A stretch of 64,000 bases of DNA from Thereva unica (GCA_949987705.1 OX465281.1:160842393-160906392); one strand, 5' to 3'; counted from the first letter of the stretch, positions 1 to 13,236 are shown. Made by a program: numbers and translations. The notes: a model not told the origin generated them from the sequence alone.

Positions 1-2340
1 TACCTATGTCGAGGTGGTGGTGAAGAAATGGTAGTCCGCCCTCTTGAGACGACCGCCATGGATATAAAGACATAGCTTATTGTGTTCTACTTATCATACC
101 CTTTCATTTGATACCCATGTCCAGGGGGTTGTGAAGAAAATGGTAATCCGCCCTTTTGAGATAACCGCCGTGGATCTAAATATATTTTAAGTATACTAAA
201 TCGCTTATTGTGTTCTACTTATCATTCCCTTTCATTTGATACGCATGTCGAGGGGGTTATAAAGAAAATGGTAATCCGTCCTCTTGAGATGACCGCCATG
301 GATCTAACCAGATATTGAGTATATTATATCGCTTATGGCATTCTACTTATGATACCCTTTCAATTGATAACTATGTCGAGGTGGTGGTGAAGAAATGCTA
401 GTCCGCCCTCTTGTGTCGGCCGCCATGGATATAAAAACATAGCTTATTGTATTCTACTTATCATACCCCTTCATTTGATACCCATGTCGAGGGGGTTGTG
501 AAGAAAATGGTAATGCGTCCTCTTGAGGTGGCCTCGGTGGATCTAACTATTTATTGAGTATACTGTATTGCTTACTGTATTCTACTTATCATACCGTTTC
601 ATTCGATACCCATGTCGAGGGGTTGTGAAGAAAATGGAAATCCGTCCTCTTGAGATGACCGCCATGGATCTAACCAGATATTGAGTATATTATATCGCTT
701 ATGGCATTCTACTTATGATACCCTTTCAATTGATAACTATGTCGAGGTGGTGGTGAAGAAATGCTAGTCCGCCCTCTTGAGACGGCCGCCATGGATATAA
801 AGACGTAGCTTAATGTATTCTACTTTTCATACCCTTTCATTTGATACCCATGTCGAGGGGGTTTTGTAGAAAATGGTAATCCGCCCTCTTGAGATGACCG
901 CCGTGGATCTAACCAGATATTGAGTATACTATATTGCTTATTGTCTTCTACTTAAGATACCCTTTCAATTGATACCTATGTCGAGGTGGTGGTGAAGAAA
1001 TGGTAGTCCGCCCTCTTGAGACAGTCGCCATGGATATAAAGACATAGTTTATTGTATTCTACTTATCATACCCTTTCATTTGATACCCATGTCGAGGGGG
1101 TTGTGAAGAAAATATTAATCCGCCCTCTTGAGATGACAGCCATGGATCTAACCAGATATTGAGTATATTATATCGCTTATGGTATTCTACTTATGATACC
1201 CTTTCAATTGATACCTATGTCGAGGTGGTGGTGAAGAAATGGTAGTCCGCCCTCCTGAGACGGCCGCCATGGATATAGAGACATAGCTTATTGTATTCTA
1301 CTTATCATACCCTTTCATTTGATACCCATGTCGAGGGGGTTGTGAAGAAAATGGTAATCCGCCCTCTTGAGATGACGGCCATGGATCTAACCAGATATTG
1401 AGTATATTATATCGCTTATGGTATTCTACTTATGATACCCTTTCAATTGATACCTATGTCGAAGTGGTGGTGTAGAAATGGTAGTCCGCCCTCTTGAGAC
1501 GGCCGCCATGGATATAAAGACATAGCTTATTGTGTTCTACTTATCATACCCTTTCATTTGATACCCATGTCGTGGGGGTTGTGAAGAAAATTGCAATACG
1601 TCCTCTTGAGGTGGCCTCGGTGGATCTAACTATTTATTGAGTATACTATATTGCTTATTGTATTCTACTTATCATACCCTTGAATTTGATACCCATGTCG
1701 AGGGGGTTGTGAAGAAAATGATAATCCGCCCTCTTGAGATGACAGCCATGGATCTAGCCAGATATTGAGTATACTATATCGCTTATGGTATTCTACTTAT
1801 GATACCCTTTCAATTGATACCTATGTCGAGGTGGTGGTGAAGAAATGGTAGTCCGCCCTCTTGAGACGGCCGCCATGGATATAAAGACATAGCTTATTGT
1901 ATTCTACTTACCATACCCTTTTTTTTATACCCATGTCGAGGGGGTTGTGAAGAAAATGGTAATCCGCCCTCTTGAGGTGGCCTCGGTGGATCTGACTATT
2001 TATTGAGTATACTTGCTTATTGTATTCTACTTATCATACCCTTTCATTTGATACCCATGTCGAGGGGGTTGTGAAGATAATGGTAATCCGCCCTCTTGAG
2101 ATGACAGCCATGGATCTAAGCAGATATTGAGTATATTATATCGCTTATGGTATTCTACTTATGATACCCTTTCAATTGATACCTATGTCGAGGTGGTGGT
2201 GAAGAAATGGTAGTCCGCCCTCTTGAGAAGGCCGCCATGGATATAAAGACATAGCTTATTGTATTCTACTTATCATACCCTTTCATTTGATACCCATGTC
2301 AAGGGGGTTGTGAAGAAAATGGTAATCCGCCCTCTTGAGA
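1..2340. repeat. Satellite array, block 1 (~111/127-bp monomers)
   Basis: The block is a head-to-tail array of two related monomers. One is ~111 bp and contains GGATATAAAGACATAGC. The other is ~127 bp and contains GGATCTAACCAGATATTGAG. Both share a core reading ATGTCGAGG...GTGAAGAAAATGG..CCGCCCTCTTGAG. The two types mostly alternate, giving a ~238-bp dimer. The window opens inside the block. It aligns to 4241-6581 with a constant offset of about 4240 bases and only scattered substitutions, so it is one copy of a higher-order unit. Short ORFs here change with the monomer and are not genes. Confidence 0.95.
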
Positions 2341-2969
2341 CGTGTACAATGCGTACCCTTTTTGTTAATCATCGAAATGATAGGGAATGCTATTTGACAT
2401 CAACAGTGCTGGATTTGACTAACTTGTAAGGAATATGTCATATTTTTAGAAATAAATTACGATTACGAACTCGGCATTCGGTATTTCAAAATTTTACTGT
2501 ACATTTGTACTGTGAACTACATGTTTTTTATAGTACCTAACGCAATCTGATACCATAGTTGCGACTAACCACTTTAAATGAATACATTTTGTTAATCACC
2601 TAATGCCATCTGGCTTCAACAGTTCGAGTAAACACTTTTCGGCTAACTAGTAGCACCATCTCCTTTATTGAGCAATTGAAATAACTTAGAGCGCCATCTG
2701 ACAGAATAATTTTGAGTATCCACTTTTTTAGACTGAAGGAGAAGAAAAAAGTTCGATTCGAAATGTAAAAAATGTAAAAATAAAGAAAACGAAGAATGAT
2801 AGGAATAAAAATTCATGGAATAATAAATTATGTATATTCTGGGTATCGGTTACAAATGAAAAATTATTTATATTGCTTATAAAAAGGTGATAAATCGCAT
2901 AATTTTATAAAAAAAACACCTTGTTTTCTATGTTTAGGCGTAAATAAGGCATTAGCTGTTTGCCCTTAC
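2341..2969. repeat. Higher-order-repeat spacer, copy 1
   Basis: This is non-satellite sequence starting GTGTACAATGCGTACCC and ending GCCCTTACGA. It recurs almost unchanged at 6582-7698 and 9864-10496, so it belongs to the higher-order unit. It has several GCGCCATCT/GCCATCTG motifs and two diverged copies of a TTTGTTAATCA...ATCAACAGT segment. No coding potential is seen. The site near 2538-2541, TAGTACCTAACGC, is the empty target of the MITE found in copy 2. Confidence 0.9.
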
Positions 2970-5900
2970 GAGTATATTATATTGCGTATACTATATTGCT
3001 TATTGTATTCTACTTATCATACCCTTTAATTTGATACCCATGTCGAGGGGGTTGTGAAGAAAATGATAATCCGCCCTCTTGAGATGTCAGCCATGGATCT
3101 AGCCAGATATTGAGTATACTATATCGCTTATGGTATTCTACTTATGATACCCTTTCAATTGATAACTATGTCGAGGTGGTGGTGAAGAAATGCTAGTCCG
3201 CCCTCTTATGTCGGCCGCCATGGATATAAAGACATAGCTTATTGTATTCTACTTATCATACCCCTTCATTTGATACCCATGTCGAGGGGGTTGTGAAGAA
3301 AATGGTAATGCGTCCTCTTGAGGTGGCCTCGGTGGATCTAACTATTTATTGAGTATACTGTATTGCTTATTGTATTCTACTTATTATACCGTTTCATTCG
3401 ATACCCATGTCGAGGGGTTGTGAAGAAAATGGAAATCCGTCCTCTTGAGATGACCGCCATGGATCTAACCAGATATTGAGTATATTATATCGCTTATGGC
3501 ATTCTACTTATGATACCCTTTCAATTGATAACTATGTCGAGGTGGTGGTGAAGAAATGCTAGTCCGCCCTCTTGAGACGGCCGCCATGGATATAAAGACG
3601 TAGCTTAATGTATTCTACTTTTCATACCCTTTCATTTGATACCCATGTCGAGGGGGTTTTGTAGAAAATGGTATTCCGCCCTCTTGAGATGACCGCCGTG
3701 GATCTAACCAGATATTGAGTATACTATATTGCTTATTGTCTTCTACTTAAGATACCCTTTCAATTGATACCTATGTCGAGGTGGTGGTGAAGAAATGGTA
3801 GTCCGCCCTCTTGAGACAGTCGCCATGGATATAAAGACATAGTTTATTGTATTCTACTTATCATACCCTTTCATTTGATACCCATGTCGAGGGGGTTGTG
3901 AAGAAAATATTAATCCGCAATCTTGAGATGACAGCCATGGATCTAACCAGATATTGAGTATATTATATCGCTTATGGTATTCTACTTATGATACCCTTTC
4001 AATTGATAGCTATGTCGAGGTGGTGGTGAAGAAATGGTAGTCCGCCCTCTTGAGACCGCCATGGATATAAAGACATAGCTTATTGTATTCTGCTTATCAT
4101 ACCCTTTCATTTGATACCCATGTCGAGGGATTGAAAAGAAAATTGTAATCCGCCCCCTTGAGATGACCGCCATGGATCTAACCAGATATTGAGTATATTA
4201 TATCGCTTATGGTATTCTACTTATGATACCCTTTCAATTAATACCTATGTCGAGGTGGTGGTGAAGAAATGGTAGTCCGCCCTCTTGAGACGACCGCCAT
4301 GGATATAAAGACATAGCTTATTGTGTTCTACTTATCATACCCTTTCATTTGATACCCATGTCCAGGGGGTTGTGAAGAAAATGGTAATCCGCCCTTTTGA
4401 GATAACCGCCGTGGATCTAAATATATTTTAAGTATACTAAATCGCTTATTGTGTTCTACTTATCATTCCCTTTCATTTGATACGCATGTCGAGGGGGTTA
4501 TAAAGAAAATGGTAATCCGTCCTCTTGAGATGGCCGCCATGGATCTAACCAGATATTGAGTATATTATATCGCTTATGGCATTCTACTTATGATACCCTT
4601 TCAATTGATAACTATGTCGAGGTGGTGGTGAAGAAATGCTAGTCCGCCCTCTTGTGTCGGCCGCCATGGATATAAAAACATAGCTTATTGTATTCTACTT
4701 ATCATACCCCTTCATTTGATACCCATGTCGAGGGGGTTGTGAAGAAAATGGTAATGCGTCCTCTTGAGGTGGCCTCGGTGGATCTAACTATTTATTGAGT
4801 ATACTGTATTGCTTACTGTATTCTACTTATCATACCGTTTCATTCGATACCCATGTCGAGGGGTTGTGAAGAAAATGGAAATCCGTCCTCTTGAGATGAC
4901 CGCCATGGATCTAACCAGATATTGAGTATATTATATCGCTTATGGCATTCTACTTATGATACCCTTTCAATTGATAACTATGTCGAGGTGGTGGTGAAGA
5001 AATGCTAGTCCGCCCTCTTGAGACGGCCGCCATGGATATAAAGACGTAGCTTAATGTATTCTACTTTTCATACCCTTTCATTTGATACCCATGTCGAGGG
5101 GGTTTTGTAGAAAATGGTAATCCGCCCTCTTGAGATGACCGCCGTGGATCTAACCAGATATTGAGTATACTATATTGCTTATTGTCTTCTACTTAAGATA
5201 CCCTTTCAATTGATACCTATGTCGAGGTGGTGGTGAAGAAATGGTAGTCCGCCCTCTTGAGACAGTCGCCATGGATATAAAGACATAGTTTATTGTATTC
5301 TACTTATCATACCCTTTCATTTGATACCCATGTCGAGGGGGTTGTGAAGAAAATGTTAATCCGCCCTCTTGAGATGACAGCCATGGATCTAACCAGATAT
5401 TGAGTATATTATATCGCTTATGGTATTCTACTTATGATACCCTTTCAATTGATACCTATGTCGAGGTGGTGGTGAAGAAATGGTAGTCCGCCCTCCTGAG
5501 ACGGCCGCCATGGATATAAAGACATAGCTTATTGTATTCTACTTATCATACCCTTTCATTTGATACCCATGTCGAGGGGGTTGTGAAGAAAATGGTAATC
5601 CGCCCTCTTGAGATGACGGCCATGGATCTAACCAGATATTGAGTATATTATATCGCTTATGGTATTCTACTTATGATACCCTTTCAATTGATACCTATGT
5701 CGAAGTGGTGGTGTAGAAATGGTAGTCCGCCCTCTTGAGACGGCCGCCATGGATATAAAGACATAGCTTATTGTGTTCTACTTATCATACCCTTTCATTT
5801 GATACCCATGTCGTGGGGGTTGTGAAGAAAATTGCAATACGTCCTCTTGAGGTGGCCTCGGTGGATCTAACTATTTATTGAGTATACTATATTGCTTATT

Positions 5901-6581
5901 GTATTCTACTTATCATACCCTTGAATTTGATACCCATGTCGAGGGGGTTGTGAAGAAAATGATAATCCGCCCTCTTGAGATGACAGCCATGGATCTAGCC
6001 AGATATTGAGTATACTATATCGCTTATGGTATTCTACTTATGATACCCTTTCAATTGATACCTATGTCGAGGTGGTGGTGAAGAAATGGTAGTCCGCCCT
6101 CTTGAGACGGCCGCCATGGATATAAAGACATAGCTTATTGTATTCTACTTACCATACCCTTTTTTTTATACCCATGTCGAGGGGGTTGTGAAGAAAATGG
6201 TAATCCGCCCTCTTGAGGTGGCCTCGGTGGATCTGACTATTTATTGAGTATACTTGCTTATTGTATTCTACTTATCATACCCTTTCATTTGATACCCATG
6301 TCGAGGGGGTTGTGAAGATAATGGTAATCCGCCCTCTTGAGATGACAGCCATGGATCTAAGCAGATATTGAGTATATTATATCGCTTATGGTATTCTACT
6401 TATGATACCCTTTCAATTGATACCTATGTCGAGGTGGTGGTGAAGAAATGGTAGTCCGCCCTCTTGAGAAGGCCGCCATGGATATAAAGACATAGCTTAT
6501 TGTATTCTACTTATCATACCCTTTCATTTGATACCCATGTCAAGGGGGTTGTGAAGAAAATGGTAATCCGCCCTCTTGAGA
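2970..6581. repeat. Satellite array, block 2
   Basis: This is the longest of the three satellite blocks (3.6 kb), with the same 111/127-bp monomers. Its right part (4241-6581) matches block 1 and its left part (2970-~4180) matches the start of block 3. It is therefore the most complete unit in the window. The high similarity between units indicates recent amplification or homogenisation. Confidence 0.95.
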
Positions 6582-7698
6582 CGTGTACAATGCGTACCCT
6601 TTTTGTTAATCATCGAAATGATAGGGAATGCTATTTGACATCAACAGTGCTGGATTTGACTAACTTGTAAGGAATATGTCATATTTTTAGAAATAAATTA
6701 CGATTACGAACTCGGCATTCGGTATTTCAAAATTTTACTGTACATTTGTACTGTGAACTACATGTTTTTATAGTACCTTATACCCTTGACACACATGTGG
6801 TATCGATATTACAATATTCGAAATATTACGTTTATACTACATGTGTGTCACCCAATACTAGCAATATACCAGGTTGACAATCTAATTTATACGTAGTATG
6901 AGATTTGCTAAATTTAGGTGGTATTAAGGTAATATACACTATTTTTACTGTGCACAGCGCCTCTGCCGGAAAATTTTCCTCACAAAAAAGTTGTCAGTTG
7001 CTTGTGAGATTCTGTGTTTATAGTGTTTTCTCACTATAGTCGCGTGCTTTGTTTATGTTCTGATTATTTTGACAAATCAACTTTAACAACATTGAAATAT
7101 TAATTATTTGCCGCTTGCTACTCCAAAATCAAATGGAAACACAAATGTCAAAGCAAACTACTTCGATACTAGATTTATGTGTGTCACGGGTCTGACGATA
7201 TTATGATATTGTGGATATTATGATATCGAAATTATAATATCGATACCACATGTGTGTCCCAGGTATAACGCAATCTGATACCATAGTTGCGACTAACCAC
7301 TTTAAATGAATACATTTTGTTAATCACCTAATGCCATCTGGCTTCAACAGTTCGAGTAAACACTTTTCGGCTAACTAGTAGCACCATCTCCTTTATTGAG
7401 CAATTGAAATAACTTAGAGCGCCATCTGACAGAATAATTTTGAGTATCCACTTTTTTAGACTGAAGGAGAAGAAAAAAGTTCGATTCGAAATGTAAAAAA
7501 TGTAAAAATAAAGAAAACGAAGAATGATAGGAATAAAAATTCATGGAATAATAAATTATGTATATTCTGGGTATCGGTTACAAATGAAAAATTATTTATA
7601 TTGCTTATAAAAAGGTGATAAATCGCATAATTTTATAAAAAAAACACCTTGTTTTCTATGTTTAGGCGTAAATAAGGCATTAGCTGTTTGCCCTTACG
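6582..7698. repeat. Higher-order-repeat spacer, copy 2 (with MITE)
   Basis: This is the same spacer as at 2341-2969, enlarged by a 485-bp insertion at 6781-7265. Outside the insertion the two spacers differ at only a few positions, such as one T less in a T run before the insertion. Confidence 0.9.
6781..7265. mobile_element. MITE, Tc1/mariner-type TA target
   Basis: The termini are inverted repeats: the left end reads TACCCTTGACACACATGTGG and the right end, reversed, reads TACCTGGGACACACATGTGG, followed on both sides by a TATCGATATTA-like stretch. Spacer copies 1 and 3 give the empty site TAGTACCT-TA-ACGC; here TA flanks both ends (6779-6780 and 7266-7267). The left ~73 bp is itself a hairpin, with ACACATGTGG facing ACATGTGTGT. 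There is no ORF, so mobility would depend on a transposase elsewhere. Confidence 0.88.
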
Positions 7699-9863
7699 AG
7701 TATATTATATTGCGTATACTATATTGCTTATTGTATTCTACTTATCATACCCTTTAATTTGATACCCATGTCGAGGGGGTTGTGAAGAAAATGATAATCC
7801 GCCCTCTTGAGATGACAGCCATGGATCTAGCCAGATATTGAGTATACTATATCGCTTATGGTATTCTACTTATGATACCCTTTCAATTGATAACTATGTC
7901 GAGGTGGTGGTGAAGAAATGCTAGTCCGCCCTCTTGTGTCGGCCGCCATGGATATAAAGACATAGCTTATTGTATTCTACTTATCATACCCCTTCATTTG
8001 ATACCCATGTCGAGGGGGTTGTGAAGAAAATGGTAATGCGTCCTCTTGAGGTGGCCTCGGTGGATCTAACTATTTATTGAGTATACTGTATTGCTTATTG
8101 TATTCTACTTATTATACCGTTTCATTCGATACCCATGTCGAGGGGTTGTGAAGAAAATGGAAATCCGTCCTCTTGAGATGACCGCCATGGATCTAACCAG
8201 ATATTGAGTATATTATATCGCTTATGGCATTCTACTTATGATACCCTTTCAATTGATAACTATGTCGAGGTGGTGGTGAAGAAATGCTAGTCCGCCCTCT
8301 TGAGACGGCCGCCATGGATATAAAGACGTAGCTTAATGTATTCTACTTTTCATACCCTTTCATTTGATACCCATGTCGAGGGGGTTTTGTAGAAAATGGT
8401 ATTCCGCCCTCTTGAGATGACCGCCGTGGATCTAACCAGATATTGAGTATACTATATTGCTTATTGTCTTCTACTTAAGATACCCTTTCAATTGATACCT
8501 ATGTCGAGGTGGTGGTGAAGAAATGGTAGTCCGCCCTCTTGAGACAGTCGCCATGGATATAAAGACATAGTTTATTGTATTCTACTTATCATACCCTTTC
8601 ATTTGATACCCATGTCGAGGGGGTTGTGAAGAAAATATTAATCCGCAATCTTGAGATGACAGCCATGGATCTAACCAGATATTGAGTATATTATATCGCT
8701 TATGGTATTCTACTTATGATACCCTTTCAATTGATACCTATGTCGAGGTGGTGGTGAAGAAATGGTAGTCCGCCCTCTTGAGACGGCCGCCATGGATATA
8801 AAGACATAGCTTATTGTATTCTACTTATCATACCCTTTCATTTGATACCCATGTCGAGGGGGTTGTGAAGAAAATGGTAATCCGCCCTCTTGAGATGACG
8901 GCCATGGATCTAACCAGATATTGAGTATATTATATCGCTTATGGTATTCTACTTATGATACCCTTTCAATTGATACCTATGTCGAAGTGGTGGTGTAGAA
9001 ATGGTAGTCCGCCCTCTTGAGACGGCCGCCATGGATATAAAGACATAGCTTATTGTGTTCTACTTATCATACCCTTTCATTTGATACCCATGTCGTGGGG
9101 GTTGTGAAGAAAATTGCAATACGTCCTCTTGAGGTGGCCTCGGTGGATCTAACTATTTATTGAGTATACTATATTGCTTATTGTATTCTACTTATCATAC
9201 CCTTTAATTTGATACCCATGTCGAGGGGGTTGTGAAGAAAATGATAATCCGCCCTCTTGAGATGACAGCCATGGATCTAGCCAGATATTGAGTATACTAT
9301 ATCGCTTATGGTATTCTACTTATGATACCCTTTCAATTGATACCTATGTCGAGGTGGTGGTGAAGAAATGGTAGTCCGCCCTCTTGAGACGGCCGCCATG
9401 GATATAAAGACATAGCTTATTGTATTCTACTTACCATACCCTTTTTTTTATACCCATGTCGAGGGGGTTGTGAAGAAAATGGTAATCCGCCCTCTTGAGG
9501 TGGCCTCGGTGGATCTGACTATTTATTGAGTATACTTGCTTATTGTATTCTACTTATCATACCCTTTCATTTGATACCCATGTCGAGGGGGTTGTGAAGA
9601 TAATGGTAATCCGCCCTCTTGAGATGACAGCCATGGATCTAAGCAGATATTGAGTATATTATATCGCTTATGGTATTCTACTTATGATACCCTTTCAATT
9701 GATACCTATGTCGTGGTGGTGGTGAAGAAATGGTAGTCCGCCCTCTTGAGAAGGCCGCCATGGATATAAAGACATAGCTTATTGTATTCTACTTATCATA
9801 CCCTTTCATTTGATACCCATGTCGAGGGGGTTGTGAAGAAAATGGTAATCCGCCCTCTTGAGA
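7699..9863. repeat. Satellite array, block 3 (internally deleted)
   Basis: This block has the same monomers and begins and ends like block 2, but is ~1.45 kb shorter (2165 against 3612 bp). The left part follows block 2 to about 4100, then jumps to sequence matching about 5550. This is a deletion of whole monomers, as expected from unequal exchange. Confidence 0.92.
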
Positions 9864-10496
9864 CGTGTACAATGCGTACCCTTTTTGTTAATCATCGAAA
9901 TGATAGGGAATGCTATTTGACATCAACAGTGCTGGATTTGACTAACTTGTAAGGAATATGTCATATTTTTAGAAATAAATTACGATTACGAACTCGGCAT
10001 TCGGTATTTCAAAATTTTACTGTACATTTGTACTGTGAACTACATGTTTTTTATAGTACCTAACGCAATCTGATACCATAGTTGCGACTAACCACTTTAA
10101 ATGAATACATTTTGTTAATCACCTAATGCCATCTGGCTTCAACAGTTCGAGTAAACACTTTTCGGCTAACTAGTAGCACCATCTCCTTTATTGAGCAATT
10201 GAAATAACTTAGAGCGCCATCTGACAGAATAATTTTGAGTACCCACTTTTTTAGACTGAAGGAGAAGAAAAAAGTTCGATTCGAAATGTAAAAAATGTAA
10301 AAATAAAGAAAACGAAGAATGATAGGAATAAAAATTCATGGAATAATAAATTATGTATATTTTGGGTATCGGTTACAAATGAAAAATTATTTATATTGCT
10401 TATAAAAAGGTGATAAATCGCATAATTTTATAAAAAAAAACACTTTGTTTTCTATGTTTAGGCGTAAATAAGGCATTAGCTGTTTGCCCTTACGAA
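9864..10496. repeat. Higher-order-repeat spacer, copy 3; edge of the array
   Basis: Third copy of the spacer, without the MITE. After GCCCTTACGA the sequence leaves the satellite and enters the broken env gene of an errantivirus-like element, so position ~10496 is the array edge. Confidence 0.88.
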
Positions 10497-10807
10497 CTCG
10501 GCAAACTACCGCTTGCCTTGATAGAGTTTGATTTTAAATTTATTCCTAGTTCCTTGATTTGTTCTATGTTCTTTATTTGTTTAAGATATATTTCATTTAG
10601 ATTTATTACAGATTCGACATTTTCTGGACTTGCGTAATTAGGTATAATAATATTCTTATATAAATTGCTTTCTTTATTAGACAATTTTACGTTATCTATC
10701 ATTAGGGTGCAATTTGAGTAATTTATAATATAGTTGTTATTTATAGTGTGACTTATATTATTACAATCGATTAAACTGGAATTTCTTGCGTTTTTTATTA
10801 TTAACAT
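10497..10807 (-). pseudogene. env: Env C-terminal-side fragment (errantivirus-like)
   Basis: An open stretch of ~105 codons is rich in Asn, Ile and Ser with a few Cys, like the extracellular C-terminal half of insect errantivirus envelope proteins. Assignment rests on position: it lies downstream of the env N-terminal part on the same strand and is separated from it by a HINE insertion. The expected transmembrane anchor is missing because the gene stops at the satellite edge. It cannot make a functional envelope. Confidence 0.6.
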
Positions 10808-10850
10808 AGTTGGATAAATTTCTACAATTTTGTATTCGCTGCTTTTTATT

Positions 10851-11729
10851 AATTCCCCAGTATAGGAAGTTATTGTAATTTGTCAGAAAATCGAAATCGA
10901 AAATTTTGACGTATTTTCATCTTTCAAGGTCCCAGGAGCAAAAAATTGGGAGGAAGTATTGTGTGTGTGTGTGCGTACGTATGTGGTCATTTCTTCCTGC
11001 ACGATATCGCGCGAACCAAAAAAGATATCGACTTCGTTGAGGTGTCGTTCGAAGCGTATTAACCGAAATATGATCTGAAAAGATTTTCATAAAATTCGGT
11101 CGAGCCGTTTTTTTTTTGTTTAGCGGCGTGAGTGATCCGACAACCTTACAAAATCTTGCAAAAATTTCGTTACCCTTTACAAACAGCGCGAATTTTTCAA
11201 ACCTTGGATTAGCACTTTTTGACGGGGAATTGTTTTCTACGCGTGATACAGTTTCAGGAAATTGCAGTTCATGCCGGGAATTCCGGTAGTTACCGTAAAA
11301 TTTGTTCTTTTTGGTCAAGTCTGACAAGTACTTAACAGTTACAGTTTTGCTAATATCTCCGGAAAGCTTTGGAATTTCCAAATGAAGTCATTCGCTTCTC
11401 AGTTTGTCAACGGCGCTTCAGCACGCTCAATACGAATTTGAACACCCGTTTTAGTGCAGCGAACGAAATACGGAGGAAATGTTTGTTTGCTAACGTTCAG
11501 GAAAAACAAATTCTCTAGAAAAATCTTGTGGATTTACTACTATTATAGTTATTTTAACTAACTAGCTTCTCTCGGGATTGCTTTGTCATCAGTTCTGATA
11601 CTAGCCAATTTTCCACCAGTGCTAAACGTATAACAATTTTGTAAGAAGTCAGTTTATTCCATCTTCGTTCATCATACTGGGAAGTTAATCGTGTGGACCG
11701 AAGTGGTCAAACCCACATCCCAAGTAGTT
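10851..11729 (+). mobile_element. Foldback/HINE-like element, copy A (inside env)
   Basis: It starts with CCCAGTATAGGAAGTTATTG and ends with a hairpin-rich tail CATACTGGGAAGTTAATCG...CAAGTAGTT. The family carries a (GT)n tract near the left end, ~150-bp subrepeats with a CACGATATCGCGCGAAC core, and a distinct right half. This copy has one subrepeat and a right half like that of 37172-38219. The ORF at 10917-11381 is made of the repeat and is not a gene. It interrupts the errantivirus env. Confidence 0.8.
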
Positions 11730-11840
11730 TTTTTTTTGCTATATTCGTAACTTTTATTCATTATGCTTTTTGTACATTTATTAGCTTCTTTTAGTTCTTT
11801 TATATATTTATTATCATTGTCCACATACACTTGATTTCTT

Positions 11841-12256
11841 AAAGTTAGTATATTTTCGTCACTTCTTCCTTATTTAAATTAGGTACCGAAATAAGTTTGA
11901 ATTTGTTAGCCAAGTCTGGTGTTGTGTTTGGGATTGAGATGATAAGAATAAATTTTTCCGGGGCTTGTAACAAAGAACATTTGATTTCTTTAAACTTGAA
12001 AATGTCTCGTCGTAAGCTTCAATTTCTTCGGCTGTTAATATAGTATAGTATATAAAGTTAGTATATTTTCGTCACTTCTTCCTTATTTAAATTAGGTGCC
12101 GAAATAAGTTTGAATTTGTTAGCCAAGTCTGGTGTTGTGTTTGGGATTGAGATGATAAGAATAAATTTTTCCGGGGCTTGTAACAAAGAACATTTGATTT
12201 CTTTAAACTTGAAAATGTCTCGTCGTAAGTTTCAATTTCTTCGGCTTTTAATATAG
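11841..12256. repeat. Tandem duplication of ~203 bp inside env
   Basis: The segment 11841-12043, beginning AAAGTTAGTATATTTTCG, is repeated at 12054-12256 with very few differences. Only a short AT-rich linker separates the copies. The duplication lies in the env coding strand and adds to its disruption. Confidence 0.85.
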
Positions 12257-12290
12257 ATCTACTCATGACGTTAAATTTTGCGAAAACCAT
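12087..12290 (-). pseudogene. env: Env middle fragment
   Basis: This 67-codon reading frame continues the env ORF that ends at 12348, after a frame break. It overlaps the 203-bp duplication, so part of it is present twice. The ends of the frame are disruptions, not natural start and stop sites. Placement rests on colinearity with the upstream env ORF. Confidence 0.55.
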
Positions 12291-12347
12291 ATTTTCTTGG
12301 ATTCTGTCAATTTGTGAGTCGAGTAGTTGAAGGTTGCTTAAGACTAT

Positions 12348-13037
12348 TTAGAAATGTATTTGTTTTATTTCTTTGTGCATGGAGGCATTTGAACTTACAA
12401 AATTTTTCATGAGTTTTAGGTTTTCATTTATTCTGTTTTGTCGTATGTTTAAATTATCCTGTAAGTCAGTGTTGATCTTAATTTGTCTGTTAAAGTTTGT
12501 AATAAGATTATGATTGTTAAAATCTATGGTCTTAATTTGTTCTTCGATGCATAATCGGTTGTCGCTATCCATTGTTCCAAACAGCCAATTAAATGCCTTA
12601 CCCCCAAGATTTATTAAACCTCTTTTGTGATGTGGGGCAATGGTCCCTAAATTATGTTTAATTCTGTTTATCTGTATTTTTAGTTGATCTATTATTGATT
12701 TATCATGAGGAAGCGAGAAAATTAGCTTCATGTCAAATTCTATGCTAGCTAGAGCAGACTGAAACTTGTCGACTTCGATTATATGTAAAATGTTAGTATA
12801 ATTTTCTATCATGGGAATTTCACTTAACTTAATTGCTTGATATCCTGCTTGCGTCTCTAACGTTTCTATACTGATTGCGGCATTCGCTTGAGAGATGAGC
12901 GACATTGATATAAGAAGAGTTAGTAGCTTCCTAAATGAGTAGTTAAATGAATACTTCACCATTCTGGTTATGTAGATCAAATTCTGAGTTTTGTTCGCCT
13001 GTAAAATATTTATATTTTCGTTTAATCCTACTAACAT
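12348..13037 (-). pseudogene. env: Envelope (F-like) protein N-terminal part, errantivirus
   Basis: This open frame of 229 codons has a hydrophobic signal-like segment at about residues 32-54. A basic cleavage-like site (HHKRG, residues ~137-141) is followed by a Gly-rich hydrophobic stretch and a MDSDN motif. Insect errantivirus Env and baculovirus F proteins share that arrangement, which mediates membrane fusion. A predicted helical region follows. The protein ends early by frame break; the rest is scattered downstream with a duplication and an insertion. It is a broken, old copy. Confidence 0.78.
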
Positions 13038-13236
13038 GAACGTTTCTATTACGGTTATCTATAAAAGCTTATTATTTATTACTTTAGTTTTTATTTTAAC
13101 ATACCTAGGTCTATGCTTATGTCAATCTGTCTCGGGATTTTTAGCGAAAGTTTCTTTGTTGTTTTCTACTTGAATGTCTTGACTATTTTTATTTAAGGTT
13201 TCTATAGTCATAAGTTTTTTATTTAACATTACCTGC

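Noticed and set aside
3982..4173. ORF across satellite monomers
   Set aside because: It is read through the repeat unit and changes from unit to unit; no protein features.
1..9863. Regular repeats considered as a CRISPR array
   Set aside because: Units are 111-127 bp with no short conserved repeat/unique spacer pattern, and the context is eukaryotic.
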